Below the pieces are notes generated by a model. The model was not told the DNA's origin. It was given only the letters and a program-made list of their open reading frames with translations, and ran no database searches. A program made the position numbers and the translations under genes. A DNA stretch of 28,982 nt from Limisoma sp963590405 (lineage in GTDB: Bacteria; Bacteroidota; Bacteroidia; Bacteroidales; Muribaculaceae): contig CAVAPE010000025.1 of the NCBI GenBank assembly GCA_963590405.1, positions 1 to 28,982 on the forward strand. Direction: 5' to 3'. This document shows, one piece after another, positions 8,652-15,036 of the stretch. How positions within the stretch are numbered: the first letter of the stretch is position 1; each line of letters starts with the position of its first letter.

Positions 8652-9065
8652 CTAAATGATGATGTGCCGGATGGTGTAGACGTAACCGCTTTGGCTACAA
8701 GGCTCTATGCACTGATGGCGGAACGAGGTCATTGCCACCTGCGCCGACAGGCAGTTGCTCGACAGGATGCTTTTCGCCTTGTCGCGCAGTATGCGTTGCC
8801 ATTGCCATTGATTTACGCGGATTTGCGACTGCGACTGAGCCGTGTAGACCTCAAAGCCACTGTTGCCGATGTTGGCTGCCTGAAGGTCGATGAGCCGCTG
8901 GTCGCTGATTTGTGCCTGTTGGGAATTATTGTCGTTGTCGGTAAGCGTCATTGCTGCTTCGGGGCATACCGTGTGGGTGCGCGCCGTGGAGGATGCGCTG
9001 CTGCATGACACAGCCATCAATTGCAACAATAGGGCGGTTAATATTACGACAATGTGTTGTTTCAT
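8652..9065 (-). CDS. Putative small lipoprotein, unknown function (137 aa)
   Basis: From ATG 9065 the protein starts MKQHIVVILTALLLQLMAVSC, a lipoprotein signal with Cys21 as the likely lipidated residue, followed by a Ser/Ala/Thr linker. The frame remains open 24 codons further upstream, but that would put hydrophobic and charged residues before the signal, and a -7 box (9071-9078) lies within it, so the shorter start is preferred. The mature part (~115 residues) has a Q-rich middle and four further cysteines but no domain I recognise. It is divergent from ribE. Confidence 0.6.
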   Translation of the reverse strand: MKQHIVVILTALLLQLMAVSCSSASSTARTHTVCPEAAMTLTDNDNNSQQAQISDQRLIDLQAANIGNSGFEVYTAQSQSQIRVNQWQWQRILRDKAKSILSSNCLSAQVAMTSFRHQCIEPCSQSGYVYTIRHIII

Positions 9066-9070
9066 CACCA

Positions 9071-9078
9071 CAAAAATA
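9071..9078 (-). promoter_or_regulatory. Putative -7 element of the small lipoprotein gene
   Basis: The minus strand reads TATTTTTG, an exact TAnnTTTG match, only 5 nt before the ATG at 9065. If used, the transcript would start at or very near the initiation codon (leaderless). No good -33 is seen. Confidence 0.4.
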
Positions 9079-9152
9079 ATGATAATCAAATGATATATCA
9101 CAATATCTTGTGCGAAAATTTTTTGCCTTTTCGCCATTTCCGCAAAATTGCG

Positions 9153-9160
9153 TAATTTTG
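9153..9160 (+). promoter_or_regulatory. -7 promoter element of the ribE operon
   Basis: TAATTTTG matches TAnnTTTG, 51 nt before the ribE ATG. A short inverted repeat CGCAA-AA-TTGCG (9141-9152) abuts it upstream, and TTCAGC-GT-GCTGAA (9171-9184) lies in the leader. Either could be regulatory. The leader is too short for an FMN riboswitch. Confidence 0.6.
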
Positions 9161-9211
9161 TGTTGAAGCATTCAGCGTGCTGAAAGTATAAAAAAGAAAG
9201 GCAATAGATAT

Positions 9212-9820
9212 ATGTTTTCAGGAATTGTAGAAACGGCAGCCACGGTTGTGGCTTTGAGAAAAGACGGCGGCAATCTCCACATCACGATGAAGTGCGATTT
9301 TGCCAACGAGTTGAAGATTGACCAGTCGGTGGCGCACAACGGTGTATGCCTTACGGTGGTCGACCTCCCTGGCGACGGCACGTTTACCGTGACCGCCATT
9401 CAGGAAACCCTCGACCGCTCCAACCTTGGCTTGCTTGAGGTGGGCGATCTCGTTAACCTTGAGCGTAGCATGGTGATGAACGGTCGTTTGGACGGTCACA
9501 TCGTGCAAGGACACGTCGACCAGACAGCAGTGTGCTGCGAGATGCGCAACGCCGACGGCAGCCACTATTTCAAGTTCTCCTACACCGTCGACCCCGACAT
9601 GGCGCGCAAAGGCTATGTCACTGTCGAGAAAGGCTCTGTCACGGTCAATGGTGTAAGTCTCACCGTGTGCAACTCCCAGCGCGACAGTTTTGAGGTGGCA
9701 ATCATCCCCTACACACTTGAGCATACCAATTTCTGCCGCATCAAGCCCGGCACGGTAGTGAATATCGAGTTCGACATCATCGGCAAATACCTTAGCCGAC
9801 TGATGGAATTTTCAAAATAA
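9212..9820 (+). CDS. ribE: Riboflavin synthase, alpha subunit
   Basis: Riboflavin synthase condenses two molecules of 6,7-dimethyl-8-ribityllumazine to riboflavin plus a pyrimidinedione, the last step of vitamin B2 synthesis. The 202-residue length fits the family. It has the invariant start MFSGIVE and two duplicated lumazine-binding barrels: residues ~1-95 (VAHNGVCLTVV, GHIVQGHVD at the junction) and ~96-195 (KGSVTVNGVSLTV, IPYTLEHTNF). It is first of three genes separated by only 4 nt each, so it should be co-transcribed with the nitroreductase and menA. The pairing of flavin synthesis with a flavoenzyme gene is sensible but its meaning is inference. Confidence 0.96.
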   Translation: MFSGIVETAATVVALRKDGGNLHITMKCDFANELKIDQSVAHNGVCLTVVDLPGDGTFTVTAIQETLDRSNLGLLEVGDLVNLERSMVMNGRLDGHIVQGHVDQTAVCCEMRNADGSHYFKFSYTVDPDMARKGYVTVEKGSVTVNGVSLTVCNSQRDSFEVAIIPYTLEHTNFCRIKPGTVVNIEFDIIGKYLSRLMEFSK

Positions 9821-9824
9821 CGCT

Positions 9825-10364
9825 ATGAGTAATCCGTTTTACGACCTTGTGGCTCGCCGTCAGAGCGACCGAGCCTATAGCGATGCCCCAGTGCCGCGCG
9901 AGGCATTGGAACGCATTGTCGACGCCGCACGCCTTGCGCCGTCGGCGTGCAATTCCCAGCCGTGGCATTTCATCGTGGTCGACAAGCCTGAAGTGCGCAC
10001 GGAGGTGGCTTCCACCCTCGTATCGATGGGTATGAACGGCTTCGCCACACAAGCGCCATGCTTTATCGTCATCGTGCAGAAAGCGCCCAACTTCACCGCG
10101 CGTCTTGGCGGATGGATAAAAAACAAGCATTTTCCGCTCATCGACTGCGGCATAGCCGCCTCCCACATAGCCCTTGCCGCCGCATCGGAAGGGTTGGGCT
10201 CATGCATTATGGGCTGGTTCGACGAAAAGAAACTGAAGAAAGTGCTCGGCGTGCCTCGCAGTGAGCGAGTGCTCCTCGCTGTGGCAATCGGGCACAGCAC
10301 GCAAGCCCTGCGCAATAAGCAGCGACACGCGCTCGCCGAGGTGATGGGCGACAACAAATATTAA
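9825..10364 (+). CDS. Nitroreductase-family FMN oxidoreductase
   Basis: A 179-residue protein of the nitroreductase fold, which uses FMN and NAD(P)H to reduce nitro compounds, quinones or flavins in the cytoplasm. The FMN-binding signatures are RRQSDRAYSD near the N-terminus (the RRSxRxF motif), APSACNSQPWHFIVV, and GLGSCIMGWFDEKKLKKVLGVP toward the C-terminus. It starts 4 nt after the ribE stop and ends 4 nt before menA, so it is in the middle of a three-gene operon. The substrate is unknown; the linkage to menaquinone synthesis suggests but does not prove a quinone-related role. Confidence 0.92.
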   Translation: MSNPFYDLVARRQSDRAYSDAPVPREALERIVDAARLAPSACNSQPWHFIVVDKPEVRTEVASTLVSMGMNGFATQAPCFIVIVQKAPNFTARLGGWIKNKHFPLIDCGIAASHIALAAASEGLGSCIMGWFDEKKLKKVLGVPRSERVLLAVAIGHSTQALRNKQRHALAEVMGDNKY

Positions 10365-10368
10365 GCCG

Positions 10369-11253
10369 ATGAGCAGCGACCGTCCCTCTAAACTCAAATG
10401 CTGGATAGAAGCCACGCGACTGCGCACGCTACCTGTGTCGACCGCCGGAGTGGTCGTGGCATCCGGCTATGCCTGCCTGTACCATTCGTTCCGATGGGTG
10501 CCAGCGTTGCTGTGCTTCGTGTTTGCATTGCTGGCGCAGGTGGCATCAAACTTCGCCAACGAATATTTTGACTACCGTAACGGCTCCGACAAGAAAGGCC
10601 GTGAAGGCTTTCGCCGCGGCGTGACCGAGGGCGACATTTCGCCCCGTGCAATGCTCGTAGCCACCCTCGCCACCCTCGCACTGGCGTGCCTCGTGGGTTG
10701 CGGCATGATACCTTTCGGCGGCTGGAAACTCATCCCAGTGGGCATTGTCATTGCCCTATTCGCCCTCGCTTATAGTGCTGGACCTTATCCGCTGTCGCGC
10801 ATCGGGCTGGGCGATGTCGCTGTACTCGTGTTTTTCGGCTTTGTGCCAGTGTGCCTCACCTTCTACCTTCAGGCTGGCACAATAACCGCCGACGTCGTTA
10901 TGGCATCGGCGGCTGTGGGGTTGATGGGCTGCAATGTGTTGATTGTGAACAATTATCGCGATATGGAGGACGATATTGCCGCAGGCAAGCACACCACCGT
11001 GGTGATGTTCGGCAGAGGCGTTGCTGCATGGGCTTACCTCCTGTTTGGACTTGCTGCCTTGGCACTCACGTCGCCACTGTGGACTGTCGCCGCTTGGCGC
11101 ATCGTCGTGCCTGTGGTGTATCTCATCCTGCACATCGCCACATGGCGGAAAATCCGCGCCAACCGTGGCGCAGCGCTCAATCCGCTTCTCGGCGCTACGG
11201 CGCGCAATATGCTCGTCTACTCTCTTTTGCTGCTTGTGCTCTGTCTGTTATAA
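10369..11253 (+). CDS. menA: 1,4-dihydroxy-2-naphthoate polyprenyltransferase
   Basis: MenA transfers a polyprenyl chain to 1,4-dihydroxy-2-naphthoate, giving demethylmenaquinone at the inner membrane. The 294-residue protein has about eight to nine hydrophobic helices and both UbiA-type prenyl-diphosphate/Mg2+ motifs: NEYFDYRNGSD (64-74) and NNYRDMEDD (194-202). The opening WIEATRLRTLPVS is characteristic of MenA. It is last in the ribE-nitroreductase-menA operon. Its stop overlaps the stop of the convergent AraC gene through the shared palindrome TTATAA (11248-11253), so no terminator separates the two. Confidence 0.94.
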   Translation: MSSDRPSKLKCWIEATRLRTLPVSTAGVVVASGYACLYHSFRWVPALLCFVFALLAQVASNFANEYFDYRNGSDKKGREGFRRGVTEGDISPRAMLVATLATLALACLVGCGMIPFGGWKLIPVGIVIALFALAYSAGPYPLSRIGLGDVAVLVFFGFVPVCLTFYLQAGTITADVVMASAAVGLMGCNVLIVNNYRDMEDDIAAGKHTTVVMFGRGVAAWAYLLFGLAALALTSPLWTVAAWRIVVPVVYLILHIATWRKIRANRGAALNPLLGATARNMLVYSLLLLVLCLL

Positions 11254-12171
11254 GCGCTTGTACTGGTTGGGCGTCATGCCCGTGTGGTGCTTGAAATATT
11301 TCCCGAAAAACGACTGATTGGGGAAGTTGAGGCTATACGCCACCTCCTGCACATTCATTGTGGAATATTTCAGCAGGTTTTTCGCTTCGAGGATAACATA
11401 GTGGTTAATCCACTCGGCGGCAGTCTGTCCGCTGGTGCGCTTGATGAGAGTGGTGAAATATTTCGGCGACAGGTGCATCTTCTCGGCATAAAATCCCACG
11501 CTGCGTTCCTGCTTGTAGTGCGCACTGAGAAGTATCATGAACTCCTTGAAATATCCCGCATTCTTGCTGAAAGCCTCTTGGTTGAGCGATTTGCATTCGT
11601 CGATGTTCTTGTCGATGGCACGTCCCACTTTGAAGAAAAGTGCCGTGAGCAGGCATCGCAGAATGTCGGTCGACAGAGCGTCCTCCTCGTTGTTGCGGAT
11701 TTCGTGTGCCACGGCATCGATAATTCCCTCAGTTTCAGCAAACTGCGGCGCGTCGAGGTGCATGCACTGTGCATATTTCAGCGCAAGCAGTTTCTGCGCC
11801 ACCGGCTTCACGTCGAGATTCATGGTGCGGATAAGGTCGAGGTCGATGACCGCCACCTGCACCGTGCAGTCCTTGATGTCGGCGGCACGCATGATCTGTC
11901 CGGGAAAGTTGACGTAGAGAGTGCCCGGCGTGAGCACAAACTTCTCGGAGTTGGTCACGATGGTCACTTCGCCGCTGTCGCAGCAAATCAGGATGAAGGC
12001 GTTGACGCTGAACGGGTGCACAAACGAGATGTCGACATGCTCCACGCCCACCGACGAGCGGTGGCCGATGAGCAGCCCTGGGCGATATACGTCGTCTTTA
12101 TCGGGCTTGAAAATCGAGGTCAGTTTGTCGAGCGTGAGGCACGGTATGTCTTTTACTAAGTCCTTCTCCAT
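11248..12171 (-). CDS. AraC-family transcriptional regulator
   Basis: 307 residues from ATG 12171 (MEKDLVKDIP). The N-terminal ~170 residues form a cupin-like sensing domain (GEVTIVTNSEKFVLTPGTLYVNFPGQ). The C-terminal ~100 residues are the double helix-turn-helix AraC domain (FYAEKMHLSPKYFTTLIKRTSGQTAAEWIN and the second helix pair ending FFGKYFKHHTGMTPNQYKRL; the long motif spans the last 75 residues). The upstream in-frame ATG at 12219 lies before the promoter-like box at 12196, so the shorter start is preferred. It converges with menA and has no obvious target beside it. Confidence 0.92.
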   Translation of the reverse strand: MEKDLVKDIPCLTLDKLTSIFKPDKDDVYRPGLLIGHRSSVGVEHVDISFVHPFSVNAFILICCDSGEVTIVTNSEKFVLTPGTLYVNFPGQIMRAADIKDCTVQVAVIDLDLIRTMNLDVKPVAQKLLALKYAQCMHLDAPQFAETEGIIDAVAHEIRNNEEDALSTDILRCLLTALFFKVGRAIDKNIDECKSLNQEAFSKNAGYFKEFMILLSAHYKQERSVGFYAEKMHLSPKYFTTLIKRTSGQTAAEWINHYVILEAKNLLKYSTMNVQEVAYSLNFPNQSFFGKYFKHHTGMTPNQYKRL

Positions 12172-12195
12172 GATTTGTCCTGTTGGTTTGTGTGG

Positions 12196-12203
12196 CAAAT
12201 TTA
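12196..12203 (-). promoter_or_regulatory. -7 promoter element of the AraC gene at 11248-12171
   Basis: The minus strand reads TAAATTTG, an exact TAnnTTTG match, 24 nt before the ATG at 12171. CAAA motifs at 12217 and 12227 are not at ideal -33 spacing. Confidence 0.55.
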
Positions 12204-12270
12204 CAATAAAAATCCTCAAATGACCACAAAATCATCATAATTTGTCGACCAATAGAACAAACAACATTCG

Positions 12271-12840
12271 CTATGCGAGGTCGAAATAGCCGTCGAACCA
12301 CGTCCACGCATCGCGGCGGAAGCGGTAAGTGCCGTCGGTTGGCGCACACACAGCCAGCAGTTGATTGATTTTCGTGTCCTTGGTCGGTGCGCTGTAAGCC
12401 TTCAGCCATCGCGCTCCTGCCACAACGACAGGGCGTTCAGCCCCGGCTTGTGTCCATTCGCTGCGCTGGGCGGCAGCCTCGTCAGAGTTGGGGTCGGCAA
12501 ACCGCTCCACATTCGTCTGCCAGCCGTCGAGGCGTAGCGACAGCGGGCGGTAGCAGCGGTAGGGGAGCGCGATGGTAGCCACGAGGCGGTCGTCTATGCC
12601 GAGGTCACATTCCCCTGCGATGTCCTCAATCGGTAGCATCTCCGCTGGCGCCTCGCGCAGTAGGCGCGCATACCAGTTGCTATATTCGCGCTGCAGCACT
12701 CCGTCGAGGTCCACGCCGTCGTCTCTCTCCACGTCGCACGACCGCACTCCGGCGTAAAATCCGCGTCGCTTTTTCCACTCTTCAAGCATCTGTGCTTCGG
12801 TGAGCACTACAAATCCGTCATTTCCTGAAATTGTTGCCAT
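12271..12840 (-). CDS. Conserved-looking hypothetical protein (189 aa)
   Basis: I do not recognise the family. The protein is soluble, acidic and tryptophan-rich, with no signal peptide and no membrane helix. Notable stretches are EEWKKRRGFYAGVRSCDVERDDGVDLD (motif within residues ~20-47) and ALPYRCYRPLSLRLDGWQ. Its C-terminus TWFDGYFDLA is aromatic-rich. The start ATG 12840 gives MATISGNDGF. It lies 51 nt behind the AraC start region in the same direction, but the AraC gene's own -7 box suggests separate transcription. Confidence 0.65.
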   Translation of the reverse strand: MATISGNDGFVVLTEAQMLEEWKKRRGFYAGVRSCDVERDDGVDLDGVLQREYSNWYARLLREAPAEMLPIEDIAGECDLGIDDRLVATIALPYRCYRPLSLRLDGWQTNVERFADPNSDEAAAQRSEWTQAGAERPVVVAGARWLKAYSAPTKDTKINQLLAVCAPTDGTYRFRRDAWTWFDGYFDLA

Positions 12841-12906
12841 AATGTCTTTTTTTCGGCAAAATTATTTTCTCTGTCTGCTGGCACTCGCTAAAAAGGGAAT
12901 TATTTG

Positions 12907-12914
12907 TAAATTTG
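12907..12914 (+). promoter_or_regulatory. -7 promoter element of the FISUMP gene
   Basis: TAAATTTG exactly matches TAnnTTTG and lies 21 nt before the ATG at 12936. No convincing -33 element is visible. Confidence 0.6.
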
Positions 12915-12935
12915 TAGCATTACAAATACTTAAAG

Positions 12936-13985
12936 ATGAAGAAACTACTTTTGATTTCCGTGTTGCTCTTGGCAACGGTCGTATCTGCGCATTCGCAGCG
13001 CAACGTGATTTTGTGGAAAAACGACAAATCCGTTGTCATTGAGTCGACGGCTGACGTAGACTATATTTCCTTCGACGGCTCGGGGCTTTTCAACATCACA
13101 ACATCCAAGCCAGCCGAAGTAGGCGACGACTATTTTACGGGCACGGCTTCCGTATCGCTCACTGATAAAGTTTCGTCGGTCTCGGGAACGGAATTGGAAG
13201 TGGGAATATGCTATTCCGACTACAACGTCACGCCGGTCTACAGCAACGGGCATTACAAGTTGGGAACCGAACTGAAGGAATACTCCTTCAAAGTGCCATA
13301 CCTCGACAACGGCACCACTTTCTACTACCGCGCTTATGTGAAAGTGAACAGCGAATGTTACTACGACAGCAAGGTTTACACTGCAACCACCACGGGCATA
13401 ACGCCGTCGTATGTGATACTTTATAAACACAAGTTCGTAGACCTCGGCTTGCCGAGCGGCCTGCTGTGGTCGGCGTGCAACCTTGGCGCAAGCCAGATTC
13501 AAGATGACGGCGACTACTTTGCGTGGGGCGAAACGGAGACAAAGAAGACATACACGACGGAGAACTATAAGTTTGGCGAATCGACCTATTCCAAATACAA
13601 TGACGACGACAACCTGACCACGCTTGAAGCGGAAGACGATGCCGCTACGGTAATTTGGGGCTCAAGGTTCCGTATGCCTACCGATAGCGAGTTTTATGAA
13701 CTCTTCGCAAAATGTGAGTGGCACTGGAATGATTCCTATCGTGGCACAAGCGGATATATGGTGACAGGGCCAAACGGCAATCAAATCTTCCTTCCTTGCG
13801 CAGGACGCTACACTGATGAACTTGTCGATCATGGCGAAAGTGGGGCTTATTGGGCAAGTACCATCTACCCACAAAAAAATACCAATAGTTACTTTTTCCG
13901 TATCTACTCCGGCGTTTATTTTCTTCAATCCAAAGTCCGCTGCATTGGTCTCACAATCCGCCCCGTAGCAGCAAAAGTTCAATAA
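12936..13985 (+). CDS. Secreted protein with FISUMP (Fibrobacter major paralogous) domain
   Basis: 349 residues with a clear signal peptide (MKKLLLISVLLLATVVSAHSQ). The middle (~60-155) looks like a fibronectin/Ig-like beta domain (GTELEVGICYSD...TTFYYRAYVKVN). From ~168 it carries the FISUMP/DUF1566-like domain: VDLGLPSGLLWSACNLGA followed by GDYFAWGET, then RMPTDSEFYEL and a final GLTIRPV. These proteins are common, multi-copy secreted or surface proteins of Bacteroidales; their function is unknown. It has no C-terminal T9SS sorting signal that I can recognise. A 20-nt direct repeat begins 2 nt after its stop. Confidence 0.85.
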   Translation: MKKLLLISVLLLATVVSAHSQRNVILWKNDKSVVIESTADVDYISFDGSGLFNITTSKPAEVGDDYFTGTASVSLTDKVSSVSGTELEVGICYSDYNVTPVYSNGHYKLGTELKEYSFKVPYLDNGTTFYYRAYVKVNSECYYDSKVYTATTTGITPSYVILYKHKFVDLGLPSGLLWSACNLGASQIQDDGDYFAWGETETKKTYTTENYKFGESTYSKYNDDDNLTTLEAEDDAATVIWGSRFRMPTDSEFYELFAKCEWHWNDSYRGTSGYMVTGPNGNQIFLPCAGRYTDELVDHGESGAYWASTIYPQKNTNSYFFRIYSGVYFLQSKVRCIGLTIRPVAAKVQ

Positions 13986-13986
13986 A

Positions 13987-14006
13987 TCCCCCGCGGGGTG
14001 TTTTTG
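13987..14006 (+). repeat. Left copy of a 20-nt direct repeat flanking the TA-like module (terminator-like)
   Basis: CCCCGCGGGGTGTTTTT-type sequence beginning 2 nt after the FISUMP stop. A near-identical copy (19/20) lies at 14967-14986. Each has a GC-rich mini-hairpin and a T-run, so it probably also acts as a terminator. Confidence 0.7.
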
Positions 14007-14028
14007 CTTATCTGAATTTCAGAAATTG

Positions 14029-14046
14029 TGCAACCTATAAGTTGCA
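14029..14046. promoter_or_regulatory. Inverted repeat overlapping the TA promoter (putative operator)
   Basis: TGCAAC (14029-14034) and GTTGCA (14041-14046) form a perfect 6-bp dyad with a 6-nt centre. The right arm covers the -33-like GTTG of the toxin-antitoxin promoter. This is where an HTH antitoxin would bind to repress its own operon. Confidence 0.5.
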
Positions 14047-14072
14047 TAATTGGTTTGAAATCGTTAATTTTG
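14041..14072 (+). promoter_or_regulatory. Promoter of the toxin-antitoxin-like operon
   Basis: GTTG at 14041-14044, 20 nt, then TAATTTTG at 14065-14072 (exact TAnnTTTG). It predicts a leader of roughly 17-20 nt before ATG 14097, containing an AGAGGA Shine-Dalgarno-like stretch at 14081-14086. Confidence 0.65.
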
Positions 14073-14096
14073 CAGTGATAAGAGGAAACTTTTGGT

Positions 14097-14651
14097 ATGG
14101 AGTTCGTTCGGATTATTGAAAATTATGACCATCTTTGGGCTGTCAAATCCCCAGAGAAAGACTATGATGAACTTACCGATTTGTTCAATAAGTGGAACAA
14201 TTCGGAGTATCTTCTTGAATTTTTCACTGAGCATCTTGACGACTTGAAAGATTATTTCCATATTGAGCGCATTTCACAAGCCATAAGCGATACAATGGAA
14301 GACGCAGACGTGCTGGAAGAATTAATACTTGAATTTCCTTTCACTGAGCATCTCGACGGATTGTTCAAGCCTCTTGCCACAACGGATGCTGTGGCATCGG
14401 AACTTAGCCGCGAAAAGGCACGAAACTGGGATAGAAAGCGCCATGCAAGTTGGTTGCGAGTGTATGCCATCCGCCTTGAGCCGAACATTTACATTGTTAC
14501 TGGCGGAGCAATCAAACTTACTCGCACAATGCAGGAAAGAGAACATACGCAAGTCGAACTCGACAAACTGAACCGTTGCAAGTCTTATCTGATTGCAAAC
14601 GGAGTCTTTGATAAGAATAGTTTTGTAGAACTGACAAATGAGGAGGATTGA
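14097..14651 (+). CDS. Putative toxin of a type II toxin-antitoxin-like pair (RelE-related guess)
   Basis: 184 residues, no signal peptide or membrane segment. The N-terminal half is acidic and helical (EFFTEHLDDLKDYFH, EFPFTEHLDGLFKPL contain a repeated F-T-E-H-L-D motif). The C-terminal half has a beta-rich core (SWLRVYAIRLEPNIYIVTGGAIKLT) followed by TMQEREHTQVELDKLN. A core of R-x-Y-A-I-R-x-E-x-N-x-Y-x-I-T-G-G-x-I-K is reminiscent of RelE/HigB-like toxins, but the family assignment is tentative. An HTH gene starts 2 nt after its stop, the toxin-first (HigBA-like) order. The inverted repeat at 14029 at the promoter supports an autoregulated pair. Confidence 0.65.
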   Translation: MEFVRIIENYDHLWAVKSPEKDYDELTDLFNKWNNSEYLLEFFTEHLDDLKDYFHIERISQAISDTMEDADVLEELILEFPFTEHLDGLFKPLATTDAVASELSREKARNWDRKRHASWLRVYAIRLEPNIYIVTGGAIKLTRTMQEREHTQVELDKLNRCKSYLIANGVFDKNSFVELTNEED

Positions 14652-14653
14652 TT

Positions 14654-14959
14654 ATGACGACAAAAACATTGACATTTCTGGAATCACACAAGAGTGAAAC
14701 ACCGTCTCACTTTGTCGAGAATGCCAAGTGGCGGAAAGAAAATGCCAGTTGGCTTCGTTGGTCGCGCAAGGTGGCGCTTGCCATTGTTGACTATATGCAG
14801 TCCAACAACTTGAAGCGAGCCGATGTCGCCGAGCAGTTGGGCGTGAGTCCCCAATATGTAAGCAAACTGTTGTCTGGTACCGAAAATCTTTCATTCAAAA
14901 GCATCGCCAACATAGAAGAAAAACTTGGAATTGACTGTTTTGAGGCTGTGATGGCATAA
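14654..14959 (+). CDS. XRE-type HTH antitoxin-like protein
   Basis: 101 residues from ATG 14654. The C-terminal half is a classic HTH_3 (Xre/Cro) domain: KRADVAEQLGVSPQYVSKLL plus SGTENLSFKSIANIEEKLGID. A strong AGGAGG (14641-14646) inside the end of the upstream gene, 7 nt from the ATG, decides this start over the TTG at 14648. A real Shine-Dalgarno is unusual for this phylum. It likely neutralises the upstream protein and represses the operon through the dyad at 14029-14046. Confidence 0.82.
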   Translation: MTTKTLTFLESHKSETPSHFVENAKWRKENASWLRWSRKVALAIVDYMQSNNLKRADVAEQLGVSPQYVSKLLSGTENLSFKSIANIEEKLGIDCFEAVMA

Positions 14960-14966
14960 TTTTTAT

Positions 14967-14986
14967 TCCCCCGCAGGGTGTTTTTG
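14967..14986 (+). repeat. Right copy of the 20-nt direct repeat flanking the TA-like module
   Basis: CCCCGCAGGGTGTTTTT-type sequence beginning 8 nt after the antitoxin stop. It differs from 13987-14006 at one base (A14975 for G13995) and lies exactly 980 nt away. Confidence 0.7.
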
Positions 14987-15001
14987 TGTTGAAATTATTA
15001 T

Positions 15002-15009
15002 TAACTTTG
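15002..15009 (+). promoter_or_regulatory. -7 promoter element of the endonuclease I gene
   Basis: TAACTTTG is an exact TAnnTTTG match, 27 nt before the ATG at 15037. No well-placed -33 is visible. Confidence 0.6.
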
Positions 15010-15036
15010 CATTTTACGACTAAAAACTATCTCCAA

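Noticed and set aside
8664..9008. 114-codon plus-strand frame opposite the small lipoprotein
   Set aside because: No recognisable start context or domain; the minus-strand frame has a lipoprotein signal.
9161..9211. FMN riboswitch upstream of ribE
   Set aside because: The leader is only about 45 nt after the -7 box, far too short for the conserved FMN aptamer, and its motifs are absent.
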